This document shows, in pieces, positions 25,476 through 33,918 of a stretch of 36,761 bases of DNA. The notes under the pieces were generated by a model. That model saw only the letters and a program-made list of their open reading frames with translations. It was not told where the DNA came from and did not search any database. Position numbers and translations under genes: made by a program. Position 1 is the stretch's first letter. Each line of letters opens with the position of its first letter. This DNA comes from DYQY01 sp964643725 (lineage in GTDB: Bacteria > Margulisbacteria > Riflemargulisbacteria > GWF2-35-9 > DYQY01), in the NCBI GenBank assembly GCA_964643725.1, contig CAZXTL010000022.1:1-36761 (forward strand), written 5' to 3'.

Positions 25476-26497
25476 AAATATTGATTACTGGAGGCTGCGG
25501 ATTTTTAGGTAGCAATTTGGCATTAAAAGCAATAAGTAATGGAGATGATTTATTGGTGTTTGATAACTTATCAAGGATAGGTTCCAAACAAAACTTACTG
25601 TGGATGAAGGAAAAAGGAAAATTTAGTTTTGTTGAAGGGGATGTGAGTAAAAGGGATCAAATAGAATCTACGATTAGAGAGTTTAAACCTGCAGCTATTT
25701 TTCATTTAGCCGGTCAAGTAGCAATGACTACTTCTATTGAAGATCCACGGAGAGATTTTGAGGTTAATGCATTAGGTACATTAAATATTTTAGAGGCTTG
25801 TAGGCTTTACTCTAAAGAGTCAATCATTTTATATTCTTCAACTAATAAGGTTTATGGAGACTTATTGCAATATAAATATGTAGAAAAAGATAAACGATAT
25901 GAGTGCATAGAGTTCCCAAATGGTTTCACTGAGGATATTAGCTTAGATTTTCATTCTCCTTATGGTTGTTCAAAAGGAACAGCTGATCAGTATTTGTTGG
26001 ATTATTATAGGATGTTTGGAATACGAACTGTTGTTTTTAGACATTCTTCTATGTTTGGTTTTCGACAGTTTTCGACATTTGATCAGGGATGGGTTGGATG
26101 GTTTTGTAAGAAGGCGATTGATCAGTATCATAATAGCAGTGAAGATCCTTTCACCATTAATGGTAATGGTAAACAGGTAAGAGATATCCTTTTCTCTGAA
26201 GATATGGTTGACTTATATTTTAGTAGTTTAGATAAAATCGATATTGTTCAGGGGAATGCTTTTAATATCGGTGGTGGAATGGTAAACAGTTTATCATTAT
26301 TGGAGTTATTTGATTATCTTGATTCAAGGTTTAATATAAAGTTAAATTATAGGATTTTGCCTCCAAGAGAGAGCGATCAATTAGTATTTGTTTCAGATAC
26401 TAGTAAAATACTTAATAAAACAGGTTGGCAACCAAAGATTAATAAATTTGATGGGGTTGAAAAAATGTTGGAGTGGTTGTTGCTTGGAATTTCTTAA
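25472..26497 (+). CDS. rfbE: CDP-paratose 2-epimerase (CDP-tyvelose epimerase)
   Basis: 341 residues, matching Salmonella Typhi TyvE (338 residues) in layout from end to end. NAD-binding GGCGFLG is at 7-13, and HLAGQVAMTTS at about 78, STNKVYGD at 123-130 and DFHSPYGCSKG (Tyr164, Lys168) at 159-169 follow. FRHSSMFGFRQF, DQGWVGWFC and NGNGKQVRD complete the match. It inverts C2 of CDP-paratose to give CDP-tyvelose, a 3,6-dideoxy-mannose found at O-antigen tips. The start overlaps the upstream reductase by 4 nt. The three early enzymes (cytidylyltransferase, 4,6-dehydratase, C3 dehydrase) are not in this window. Confidence 0.93.
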   Translation: MKILITGGCGFLGSNLALKAISNGDDLLVFDNLSRIGSKQNLLWMKEKGKFSFVEGDVSKRDQIESTIREFKPAAIFHLAGQVAMTTSIEDPRRDFEVNALGTLNILEACRLYSKESIILYSSTNKVYGDLLQYKYVEKDKRYECIEFPNGFTEDISLDFHSPYGCSKGTADQYLLDYYRMFGIRTVVFRHSSMFGFRQFSTFDQGWVGWFCKKAIDQYHNSSEDPFTINGNGKQVRDILFSEDMVDLYFSSLDKIDIVQGNAFNIGGGMVNSLSLLELFDYLDSRFNIKLNYRILPPRESDQLVFVSDTSKILNKTGWQPKINKFDGVEKMLEWLLLGIS

Positions 26498-28076
26498 GGT
26501 CTTTTTTGTTAAGAATGGAACAAAAAAAGCTGTAGAGTTATTTTTAGTTGTATTTTTGTTAATAGTATTTTTGTTTTTATCTTTGTATAAACTAAGCAAC
26601 ATAGAATTTATTGGCAGTGATGAATTAGATACGGTTTTGTTGTCAACTTCGATTAATAAAACAAATCATTATATGCCATCATACTTTATGAATGGTAAAT
26701 TATTTTTTGTTGGTGGACCTTATGATTTGTCTCAAACGTTTAGACCTGCATTAGAGTCATGGGGACAATATTATTTTGCTAGATTATTATCAAATTATAG
26801 AGAAGATCAGTCAGCTTTTTTGGTGAGGATTCCGTTTGTCATTGTAGGGTTTTTATCTTTAATAATTATATATATTACATCAGTTAAAGCTGGTGTCAAA
26901 AATAGGATGAAAGCCATTCTTTTTCTTTTAATTTTGTCGTGTTCTGGAGTATTCATCACATTTAGGTTTGCAAGATATTACAGTCTTGTATTTTTTTTCA
27001 CTGCATTATTTTACTATGCTTTTATTAATTTTATTCTCAGTCCTAAGAAGAAGATATTTAAGCATGAGTTGTTTATTGGTGTAATTGCTATAGCTGGTTT
27101 GTATTTTTCTCATTATTTAAGTTTTTTCTTTTTGATTGGCGGATGTGTTTTGTTTTTAATGTTTCACATTAAGTATTTAGCAAAGAATCGTTATTCTTTG
27201 CTAATTTTTTCTTTTTTTGTGATTTTGTTATTGCTACATTTTTTTCAGTTTTATTTAGTTGGCGCGGTTAAGTTTGCTAATTATCAAAGTATTCATTTTG
27301 CAGGGCAATCTAGAGTTTTAAGTATGTTGGGAAATTTTAGTTTCAAATTTATGATTTTTTTAATTCCATTTTTTTTAATAAAATGGTTTAAAGTAAAAGA
27401 AGATACCTATTTAAATAGGTATTATTTATTATCTATTTTTTTTACTGTGGTTACGCTTTTTTTGCTTAGTACAATGTGGAGGTCTGCATATTGGTTTATT
27501 TTGTTTCCATTAATGACTTTGATTTGTTTGGTAACTGCTGACAAAATCAATGATAAAAAACAAGTATTAATATTTATTGGTTGTGTAACTTTTTCAGTAT
27601 TTGTATTTTTTATTCCTAACATAAGCTATTTGCAAAGTCAAATGTCAGGTAACAGCATCGCTCCTACATCCCAGTTTGACGTTGTTTTCAATTCGTTAAA
27701 TAGTAGTGATAATATGATGATAGAAATGTCGATGGGTTCTTATTATTTTTTAAAGAACTATAAGTTTAAAAGTGTAGGACAAATTGAAAGAAAGTATAAA
27801 AATAATTTTAAAAATTTGTCAGCAGAATTTTTTGATGATTTTGATGATTTCAGATATTATATAGGATCTTCTCCTTCCCTTCCGGATGATACTAAAATTA
27901 TTCATGGGAAATACTTCAAATTGTTGTATAGTGATAAAATAGATCAAAATAGTAATTTATTTAGTAGTGTTATAAGTATGTATAGAAAAATGAAATTTAA
28001 AATTACTAAAAATAATATGTTGTTAGGGAACCAAACGGACTCTCAATATTATTATATATATGAGAAAAAAGGGTAA
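26484..28076 (+). CDS. ArnT/PMT-like GT-C glycosyltransferase
   Basis: About 530 residues from TTG 26484, a start that overlaps the epimerase gene by 14 nt with GGAG 10 nt upstream. An in-frame ATG at 26388 would force a 110-nt overlap and a poor N-terminus. One N-terminal helix is followed by an acidic loop motif FIGSDELDTVLLS, then about ten more hydrophobic segments (to about 400) and a soluble tail of about 120 residues. LVRIPFVIVGFL matches the PMT/ArnT (GT39/GT83) pattern. It probably uses a polyprenyl-phosphate sugar on the periplasmic face. It follows the tyvelose genes. An intrinsic-terminator-like hairpin lies inside the coding sequence at 27177-27211. Confidence 0.75.
   Translation: MEFLKVFFVKNGTKKAVELFLVVFLLIVFLFLSLYKLSNIEFIGSDELDTVLLSTSINKTNHYMPSYFMNGKLFFVGGPYDLSQTFRPALESWGQYYFARLLSNYREDQSAFLVRIPFVIVGFLSLIIIYITSVKAGVKNRMKAILFLLILSCSGVFITFRFARYYSLVFFFTALFYYAFINFILSPKKKIFKHELFIGVIAIAGLYFSHYLSFFFLIGGCVLFLMFHIKYLAKNRYSLLIFSFFVILLLLHFFQFYLVGAVKFANYQSIHFAGQSRVLSMLGNFSFKFMIFLIPFFLIKWFKVKEDTYLNRYYLLSIFFTVVTLFLLSTMWRSAYWFILFPLMTLICLVTADKINDKKQVLIFIGCVTFSVFVFFIPNISYLQSQMSGNSIAPTSQFDVVFNSLNSSDNMMIEMSMGSYYFLKNYKFKSVGQIERKYKNNFKNLSAEFFDDFDDFRYYIGSSPSLPDDTKIIHGKYFKLLYSDKIDQNSNLFSSVISMYRKMKFKITKNNMLLGNQTDSQYYYIYEKKG
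27177..27211 (+). terminator. intragenic intrinsic-terminator-like hairpin
   Basis: TTAGCAAAGAAT, loop CGTT, then the exact complement ATTCTTTGCTAA, followed by six T and, after one C, seven more T. Twelve perfect pairs (three G-C) with a T-tract is a good terminator outline, yet it lies mid-gene in the ArnT-like CDS. Confidence 0.45.
27403..27422. repeat. 20-bp palindrome in the ArnT-like gene
   Basis: ATACCTATTT is followed directly by its reverse complement, within coding sequence. No role is evident. Confidence 0.8.
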
Positions 28077-28149
28077 CTTTTTGTGAATATTTATTGTAGT
28101 GGTTTGTTTTGTCTAGTTATTTAGAGGCAGGGGAGATATAGTTTAAGAG

Positions 28150-29121
28150 ATGATAAAACTTTCAATTGTTATTCCTACTTATAATAGAGAAAATGAATTG
28201 AGCCAATGTTTGCAGAGCGTTATCGATTCAGCACAGGGACATGAAGATCATATTGAGATAATTATTTCAGATAACGCAAGCAATGATGGAACTTTTGATA
28301 AATGTAAGAAGTTTGTTAGAGATAATAAGATAATTATTTATAATCGTTGGGATGAGAATAAAGGTTCAGAAATGAACTTTTATTATAGTTCACATTTAGC
28401 AAATGGTGAGTATTTGTGGATATTAGGCGATGATGACATAATTGAGAAACAAGCTGTTGGTAGCATCTTGGCTAGTATTACTAAAGGATATAATTTGATT
28501 ATGCTGAATTATAGTGTTTGGGATAGCACTATGAATACAAAGAAGAGAGATAGATATTTCTCATATAAAAAGAATATTGTTCTTAAAGGAAGAGACATTG
28601 TGCTAAGTAATTTTGGGACAAAAATGGATTTTGTTTCAGCTTGTGTTGTTCGTACTGATGGGTATTTAACTTTATCAGAAGAGGTATATAAAAAGTTTTC
28701 ATATTTTAAAGTTTCACATATGCTAGCAGTTTATAATTATTTGACCGATACTAGTGTATCGGTTGTTTTGTCAGATCCTTGTTTATTGAAGTATAGGAGC
28801 TTAAACGATAGTTATTCAGGGAACACTGATTGGTATACTATTTTTGTATATGGCTCTAAAATAGTTTATTATGAACTAATAAAAAAAGGATATTCCTTGA
28901 GGGCTGTTAAGGCTGCGAATATGATTACTTTAAGAGATTTTGTCCTTGGAAATATTGTTTTTGAACATAAATTAAAAAATATTTCTTTAGATATTGTTCA
29001 AAAAGTATTAATGTTGGAATATAAGGGTTTGTATTTTTGGTTATGCATATTCGTTTCAGTTTTACCAAGACAAGTTGTTAGATTTGTAGTTGCTTTTTTA
29101 AAAATGATTTTTAGGAAGTGA
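28150..29121 (+). CDS. GT2 glycosyltransferase, dideoxyhexosyltransferase candidate
   Basis: 323 residues with a GT-A fold N-terminus: LSIVIPTYNRENELSQCL at residue 4, IIISDNASNDGTF near 38, and a LWILGDDDII metal motif near 93. The DDD form is common in the abequosyltransferase-like (RfbV) GT2 group. With CDP-tyvelose synthesis two genes upstream, transfer of tyvelose is a testable guess, not a call. The C-terminus has a hydrophobic segment (about 298-320) that may tie it to the membrane. The best purine stretch (GGGGAGA) is 14 nt from the ATG, so initiation looks weak. Its stop overlaps the next frame (GTGA). Confidence 0.8.
   Translation: MIKLSIVIPTYNRENELSQCLQSVIDSAQGHEDHIEIIISDNASNDGTFDKCKKFVRDNKIIIYNRWDENKGSEMNFYYSSHLANGEYLWILGDDDIIEKQAVGSILASITKGYNLIMLNYSVWDSTMNTKKRDRYFSYKKNIVLKGRDIVLSNFGTKMDFVSACVVRTDGYLTLSEEVYKKFSYFKVSHMLAVYNYLTDTSVSVVLSDPCLLKYRSLNDSYSGNTDWYTIFVYGSKIVYYELIKKGYSLRAVKAANMITLRDFVLGNIVFEHKLKNISLDIVQKVLMLEYKGLYFWLCIFVSVLPRQVVRFVVAFLKMIFRK
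28744..28763 (+). repeat. 8-bp hairpin in the GT2 gene
   Basis: ACCGATAC, loop TAGT, GTATCGGT, followed by TGTTTTGTC. It lies inside coding sequence and has a poor T-tract. Confidence 0.5.
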
Positions 29122-29888
29122 ATGTGTCTATAACGAGAAATCATGTTTCAGTGGTAGTTGCGGTACAGAATGAGTCATCAAGGATAGAAAAATGTCTAGA
29201 CTCTATTGTTTGGGCTGATGAAATAATAATAATTGATGGTAATAGTACTGATAATACAGTTGAATTATGTAGAAAATATACTGACAAAATATTTATTAAA
29301 GATAATCCAAAGAATTTTGATCAAAATAAGGTTTTTGGTATTCAGAAAGCTCTTTCTGAGTGGATCCTTATTTTTGATGCTGATGAAATAATGACAAATG
29401 CTTTAAAAGAAGAAATTATTGAAGTCGTTAGTAAAAACCAGAACGAAAATGGGTTCTATATTTCTAGAATTAATTATATTTATGGCAAGAAATGGAAAGG
29501 AAAGAAAGATTATCAAATGCGATTGTTTAGAAATGGTACAGCAAGTTACGCGAAAGATAATCTTCATTCTTTATTGAATATCAATGGGGAAGTTGGCTTC
29601 CTTAAGAATTATTTTAATCATTACACTATTTCTAATTTGGAGTCACATTATAAGAAGATAAATCAATATACAACCGCAGAAGCATGTTTTGAGGTTGATG
29701 ATAGAGGAGTAGCAGTTAGTCGAATGAATTGTGTTTGGTATTTGTTATTAAAGCCATTTTTAATAGGGATTAGATTATATTTGTTGGAACAAAATTATAA
29801 GAATGGTGTTGCTGGGATTATTTGGTCAATAAATGGTGGCTATTATTGTTTTTTGAAGTATGCAAAGGTTTGGGAAGAGAGTAAATAA
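29118..29888 (+). CDS. GT2 glycosyltransferase, WaaE/KdtX-like
   Basis: 256 residues if started at GTG 29118. AGGAAG at 29113-29118 is better spaced for GTG 29124, giving 254 residues. Motifs follow the LPS-core beta-1,4-glucosyltransferase WaaE group: VSVVVAVQNESSRIEKCLDS, ADEIIIIDGNSTDNT, and LIFDADEIMT as the metal motif, then KDYQMRLFRNG and an ending near HYTISNLESHYKKINQYT. It likely adds a hexose to the growing core or oligosaccharide on the cytoplasmic face. It overlaps the preceding gene by 4 nt and the following methyltransferase by one base, in the same operon. Confidence 0.85.
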   Translation: MNVSITRNHVSVVVAVQNESSRIEKCLDSIVWADEIIIIDGNSTDNTVELCRKYTDKIFIKDNPKNFDQNKVFGIQKALSEWILIFDADEIMTNALKEEIIEVVSKNQNENGFYISRINYIYGKKWKGKKDYQMRLFRNGTASYAKDNLHSLLNINGEVGFLKNYFNHYTISNLESHYKKINQYTTAEACFEVDDRGVAVSRMNCVWYLLLKPFLIGIRLYLLEQNYKNGVAGIIWSINGGYYCFLKYAKVWEESK

Positions 29889-30568
29889 TGAAGAGTAAAC
29901 AAAAAAAAGAAGATTTTGACTACTCTAATTATTGGTTGGAGGATAGATCCTTAGACTACTATGCTCTTAGATATGATTCTATTAAAGAATCAATTGTTTT
30001 AAGAAAATCTTTAGGGGTGGATGAGTCGAAAATATTGGACTTTGGTGGAGGAGATGGTTCTTTTTTGGATTATCTTGGGATAAAAGCAACTATTTTAGAT
30101 ATATCAGATACTGGAATTAAAAAGGCAACATCAAAAGGCTATAAAACTATTATTGCAGATATGAAGGAAGCTATTACGTTGAGCAATACCTTTAAAGTGG
30201 TATATTGTTTTGAGGTTCTAGAGCATATCCATAACCCAAAGGATATAGTTAATGAAATATATGCTTTATTAGAAACAGGAGGTTATTTAATAATTGGACA
30301 ACCAAACACTCCTATTGACGGAGCTCATCATGTTGTTAGGATATATATTAATGAACTTAAGGAGTGGCTAATGTCAACGGGTTTTTTTATAGAGGATGTT
30401 CAATATTTGCCTGCATATAACCACTGGCAGGGTTATGATTTTTTAAAAGTTAAGCATATTATCGCCTGGTGCTTAGGATGTATCCCTTATAGAATAAGAT
30501 TATTTTTAGCTAAAATTTATCCAAACAGATTTGCCCTTATGTATTTTGTTTTAGCAAAAAAAGTGTAG
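29888..30568 (+). CDS. class I SAM-dependent methyltransferase
   Basis: 226 residues. SAM motif I is ILDFGGGDGSFLDYL (about 47-61), and motif IV VVYCFEVLEHIHNPKDIV (about 103-120), with a GGYLIIGQPN post-motif. It belongs to the same broad group as the protein encoded at 22982, and each sits next to GT9 genes. It begins one base inside the stop of the WaaE-like gene. Likely a glycan or nucleotide-sugar methyltransferase; the substrate is unknown. Confidence 0.82.
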   Translation: MKSKQKKEDFDYSNYWLEDRSLDYYALRYDSIKESIVLRKSLGVDESKILDFGGGDGSFLDYLGIKATILDISDTGIKKATSKGYKTIIADMKEAITLSNTFKVVYCFEVLEHIHNPKDIVNEIYALLETGGYLIIGQPNTPIDGAHHVVRIYINELKEWLMSTGFFIEDVQYLPAYNHWQGYDFLKVKHIIAWCLGCIPYRIRLFLAKIYPNRFALMYFVLAKKV

Positions 30569-30596
30569 TAAAGCATTTTGGTATAAAATAGTTGAT

Positions 30597-31601
30597 ATGA
30601 TAAATAACAAATACAAAGTTAATGCCACTTATAAAAAAGTTATTTTAAGTTTTATTGATTTTTTTTTATTTTTTTTAAAGCAGAAAAAAATATTCCCATC
30701 AAAAATTAAGTCAATATTAGTTATTAGGCTTGATAACTTAGGAGATATTTTATTAACTAGACCCTTAATGTGTTCACTGAAAAAAGCATATCCTCTAGCG
30801 AAAGTAGATGTTTTGCTTAAGGGTAAATCAGTAAACCTTTTATCAAAAGATAGATGGATAAATAATGTATTTTTCTATAGCAAAGAAACAATCAAAACTT
30901 TGATGGATAATAATTATGATTTAGTTATTGAGCCAAAGGGTAGACTAGATTATGCTTATTTAACTTGGAAGTTAAAGCCTAAATATTCAATTGGTTTCGG
31001 TGATGCAGGCGGCGGTGCTTTTTTTAATTTTGCTTTATATCAGGTTAATCAGAATCAAATGGAAAAGAATATGATGGTTTGTAAAGAATTGGCTATTAAG
31101 TATGAAGATCAATTTCCTGATATACTAATAGAACAAGCCTTAATGAGTAAATATAAAAAATATCAGAACTATATTGCCATTAATCCATTCACTTCAAGAG
31201 AGGAGAAAGATTGGGCTATTAATAATTTTTTAGAACTTGCACAGCTATTAACTACTCAAGGATATAAAGTAGTTTTCTTAGCTGAAACAAGCAAAGAGCA
31301 AGAGTTAGTTCCTTTTATTAAAGATAAAACAGAGTTCCTATTGTTTTCTAAAGAACAATTATTTGAATTCATTGCAGTAATTAAGCTTTCTAAGTTACTA
31401 ATTGCTCCAGACTCCGCTTCAATCCATATAGCTGCAGCAGTAGGCACTAAATCGATTGGATTATTTGGTCCCGAAAATCCAGAATTGTGGCATCCGTATA
31501 ATCAGGATGTTAATTCTTTTATTAAGAAATCAGATAACATAAATGATATAGACGTTAGTGATGTTTTGTTGGAAATTGATAAATTATTAGGTATTAAATA
31601 A
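30597..31601 (+). CDS. GT9 heptosyltransferase-family protein 2
   Basis: 334 residues with the standard GT9 opening SILVIRLDNLGDILLTRPLM (about 39-58), the central AINPFTSREEKDWAINNFLE, and the sugar-nucleotide region APDSASIHIAAAVGTKSIGL with FGPENPELW. The ATG has no Shine-Dalgarno. TATAAAAT lies about 8 nt before it, so a separate promoter with a leaderless message is possible. Followed after 2 nt by another GT9 gene. The donor may be ADP-heptose, but that is family knowledge only. Confidence 0.88.
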   Translation: MINNKYKVNATYKKVILSFIDFFLFFLKQKKIFPSKIKSILVIRLDNLGDILLTRPLMCSLKKAYPLAKVDVLLKGKSVNLLSKDRWINNVFFYSKETIKTLMDNNYDLVIEPKGRLDYAYLTWKLKPKYSIGFGDAGGGAFFNFALYQVNQNQMEKNMMVCKELAIKYEDQFPDILIEQALMSKYKKYQNYIAINPFTSREEKDWAINNFLELAQLLTTQGYKVVFLAETSKEQELVPFIKDKTEFLLFSKEQLFEFIAVIKLSKLLIAPDSASIHIAAAVGTKSIGLFGPENPELWHPYNQDVNSFIKKSDNINDIDVSDVLLEIDKLLGIK

Positions 31602-31603
31602 TT

Positions 31604-32632
31604 ATGAAGAAAAAACTACTAATTGTTAAACTTTCTTCTTTAGGAGATGTTTTACATACAACACCACTTATAGAATCGGTAGCATCTAAATATGATGTAT
31701 ATTTTTTAACTTTTAAGCAAAATTATCAATTAGTTAAGCATAATCCTGGGATTAAAAAGGTATTCTTGTTAAGAGATGGATGGGGATTGTCAGATATTAT
31801 GAATAATGTCTGGACTTTATGGTATCTTTTAACGTGTAGAGCAGATATTGTAATTAATTTACATAAACTTTATAAATTAAATTTATTATTTAAACTTATT
31901 GGAATTAGACAGCGACTTGGAATTGTCCGTCCAAATGAATTACAATCATCACATTTAACTTCAAAAACTGAATTTTTGCAGACGATTCACCATATTATTC
32001 AATATTGTCGTTTTGCAAAGGAGCTAGGGGTTGGTTGTGATGAATATTCTATGAGGTATTATCCTTTAAGTCTAAATTTTGATTTAAAGAATTATGAATT
32101 AGATTCTTCTCCTTATGTAGTATGTTGTCCAGGTGGAGGGAAAAATAAGTGGGCTGAGATGAGATCGAAGCGATGGGGAAAAGATAGTTATGTTGATTTA
32201 ATTAAAATGAGTTTAGAGAAGAATAATCGTTTAAAAGTAGTGTTAGTCGGAGGAGCAGAAGATTGTGAGTTGAATAGTCAAATTATGTCTAGTATAAATA
32301 ATGAAAGGGTTGTTAATCTCACAAATAAATTATTATTTGATGAGCTATTTTATTTATTGAAAGCTTCTTTGTGTTATATAGGAAATGATTCTTTTTTGCT
32401 TCATTTTGCATCTACTACAGGAATTAAAACTATAGGATTGTTTGGTCCTACCTCTGGCGAATTGCTATCTCCTTTGGGAAAGAATAATTTTTATATTCAA
32501 AGCAAAATGGAGTGTTCTCCTTGTTATGATGCAAATGATTCAAATAATTCTGTGGCCTACCATTGCAAAAAGGGTGTCAATTGTATGAAAGAGATTAGCG
32601 TAAAAGAAGTATATTCTTTGTTGAACAAGTAA
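31604..32632 (+). CDS. GT9 heptosyltransferase-family protein 3
   Basis: 342 residues; LLIVKLSSLGDVLHTTPLIE at the N-terminus is close to WaaC/WaaF. The C-terminal domain has CYIGNDSFLLHFASTTGIKT, then GLFGPTSGELLSPLG. A Cys-containing tail (CSPCYD...CKKGVNCM) resembles that of the first GT9 protein at 21849. It starts 2 nt after the preceding gene without an obvious ribosome site, so coupled translation is likely. It converges with the GT4 gene, 8 nt apart, with no clear terminator between. Confidence 0.9.
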   Translation: MKKKLLIVKLSSLGDVLHTTPLIESVASKYDVYFLTFKQNYQLVKHNPGIKKVFLLRDGWGLSDIMNNVWTLWYLLTCRADIVINLHKLYKLNLLFKLIGIRQRLGIVRPNELQSSHLTSKTEFLQTIHHIIQYCRFAKELGVGCDEYSMRYYPLSLNFDLKNYELDSSPYVVCCPGGGKNKWAEMRSKRWGKDSYVDLIKMSLEKNNRLKVVLVGGAEDCELNSQIMSSINNERVVNLTNKLLFDELFYLLKASLCYIGNDSFLLHFASTTGIKTIGLFGPTSGELLSPLGKNNFYIQSKMECSPCYDANDSNNSVAYHCKKGVNCMKEISVKEVYSLLNK

Positions 32633-32640
32633 TAACGATA

Positions 32641-33768
32641 TTATAATTCAGAATATATTTTAATAATGTTTTCAATCATTTTTTGGTTAGTAAATTCAGA
32701 TAAAACTCTTTTATGGCCATTTTCTCCGTAGGTAGTCATTAATTTTTCATTTGCTAATAGTTCTTTAATGGCTTTATTTAAGGCTAAGATATCTCCGACT
32801 GGGACAATTATGCCTGAGTAACCATTTTGATTTACGTATGGAACACCTGTGGGAAGGTTTGTTGATATTACTGGTTTTTTACAAATCATTGCTTCTAATT
32901 GAACTATCCCAAAGGCTTCACTTGGGGCGATAGACGGTAAAATAAAAATATCACATTTGTGAAACCATTTTATTAATTCTCTTTTAGTTTGTGGTGGAAG
33001 GATTGTGATTTTATTTTCAAGTTTATTTTTTTCTATTAGAGTTAAACACTCTTCTTTTAAGTATCCATCTCCAATGATTGTAAGATGTGCATCAGTATCT
33101 TTCATTGCTTCAATAAGTATGGAAACACCTTTGTAGTAAGTAAGTCTTCCTACAAACAAAAGTTCTTTTGTTTGTTTATTTTGCTTAAAAGAATCAACAT
33201 CATTTTGTTCAGTTTTAGTTAAGATATATTCTGTTGGATCTATTCCAAGGTGAAGTACTTTGCATTTGTGCTTAAATGCTTGTAAGAAAGTTGAGTTGTT
33301 TATCATATTTGGGGAAGTGGTAAGAATAACATCTGCATTTTTTAGAAACATATTTAAAAATGGTTTATAGAATTTTAAGAAATTTTTTTGTTTTACTATG
33401 TCGCTATGCCACATCACTACTACTTTACCTTTTGGCCTAAAAAGTAAGTAAGAGATTTCTGCAAGAGGGTTAGGTAAATGAAAATGGAGGATCCGATCTT
33501 TAGAAAGTTTAACTAGGTAAAAGGGAAAGAAAACATTAATTGGCATTGAGAATAACAGTATTTTTTTAAAGAATTTAAAAATATGATTTGGAACTTTCGT
33601 TACTTGAACATTATTAAAAGTATTAAGTTGTTTTTTATCGTTTTCTGAAATTGCCAAGACAGAAACATCATGACCTTTAAGAGCTAGTCCTTCAGATAAG
33701 TCCTTTACGTGTTGTTCGACGCCTCCTATCCATGGATGGTAAAGTTTATTTATTTGTAAAATTTTCAT
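32641..33768 (-). CDS. GT4 glycosyltransferase
   Basis: 375 residues, GT-B fold. The N-terminal acceptor domain begins MKILQINKLYHPWIGGVEQHV with the glycine-rich GGVEQH motif. The C-terminal donor domain has ELLFVGRLTYYKGVSILIEA (about 197-216), then PSEAFGIVQLEAM with the E-x7-E pair (about 282-290) and STNLPTGVPY. It retains a nucleotide sugar's configuration; substrates are unknown. It is a lone minus-strand gene at the right end of the glycan locus, divergent from the FkbM gene. A TAAAAT six bases before the ATG and no Shine-Dalgarno suggest a leaderless message. Confidence 0.9.
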   Translation of the reverse strand: MKILQINKLYHPWIGGVEQHVKDLSEGLALKGHDVSVLAISENDKKQLNTFNNVQVTKVPNHIFKFFKKILLFSMPINVFFPFYLVKLSKDRILHFHLPNPLAEISYLLFRPKGKVVVMWHSDIVKQKNFLKFYKPFLNMFLKNADVILTTSPNMINNSTFLQAFKHKCKVLHLGIDPTEYILTKTEQNDVDSFKQNKQTKELLFVGRLTYYKGVSILIEAMKDTDAHLTIIGDGYLKEECLTLIEKNKLENKITILPPQTKRELIKWFHKCDIFILPSIAPSEAFGIVQLEAMICKKPVISTNLPTGVPYVNQNGYSGIIVPVGDILALNKAIKELLANEKLMTTYGENGHKRVLSEFTNQKMIENIIKIYSEL

Positions 33769-33824
33769 AATGTGATTTTAACATTTCTTTATCAAATATA
33801 GTAATCAAACTATATAATATTTCA

Positions 33825-33898
33825 GTTGACTTGCAAATTAATTACCTGTGTAATAAACTATTTTGTCTGAATTAATCGTCAGCATAGTTGGTGCTAAC
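33825..33898 (+). promoter_or_regulatory. duplicated groESL-type promoter with degraded CIRCE, upstream of fkbM-like gene
   Basis: TTGACT (33826-33831), 17 nt, TGTAAT (33849-33854). The operator-like part reads TTAATCGTC at 33872-33880 and TGGTGCTAA at 33889-33897, spaced by 8 nt. Against the CIRCE consensus (TTAGCACTC-N9-GAGTGCTAA) the left arm has four mismatches and the right arm two. The first 56 bases match 34714-34769 at 45 positions without a gap. Confidence 0.75.
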
Positions 33899-33918
33899 AT
33901 TAGAAAAAGGAGAATAAA

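Noticed and set aside
26388..26483. Upstream ATG start for the ArnT-like gene
   Set aside because: It would overlap the epimerase gene by 110 nt and add a non-hydrophobic, Cys/Lys-rich N-terminus; TTG 26484 fits better.
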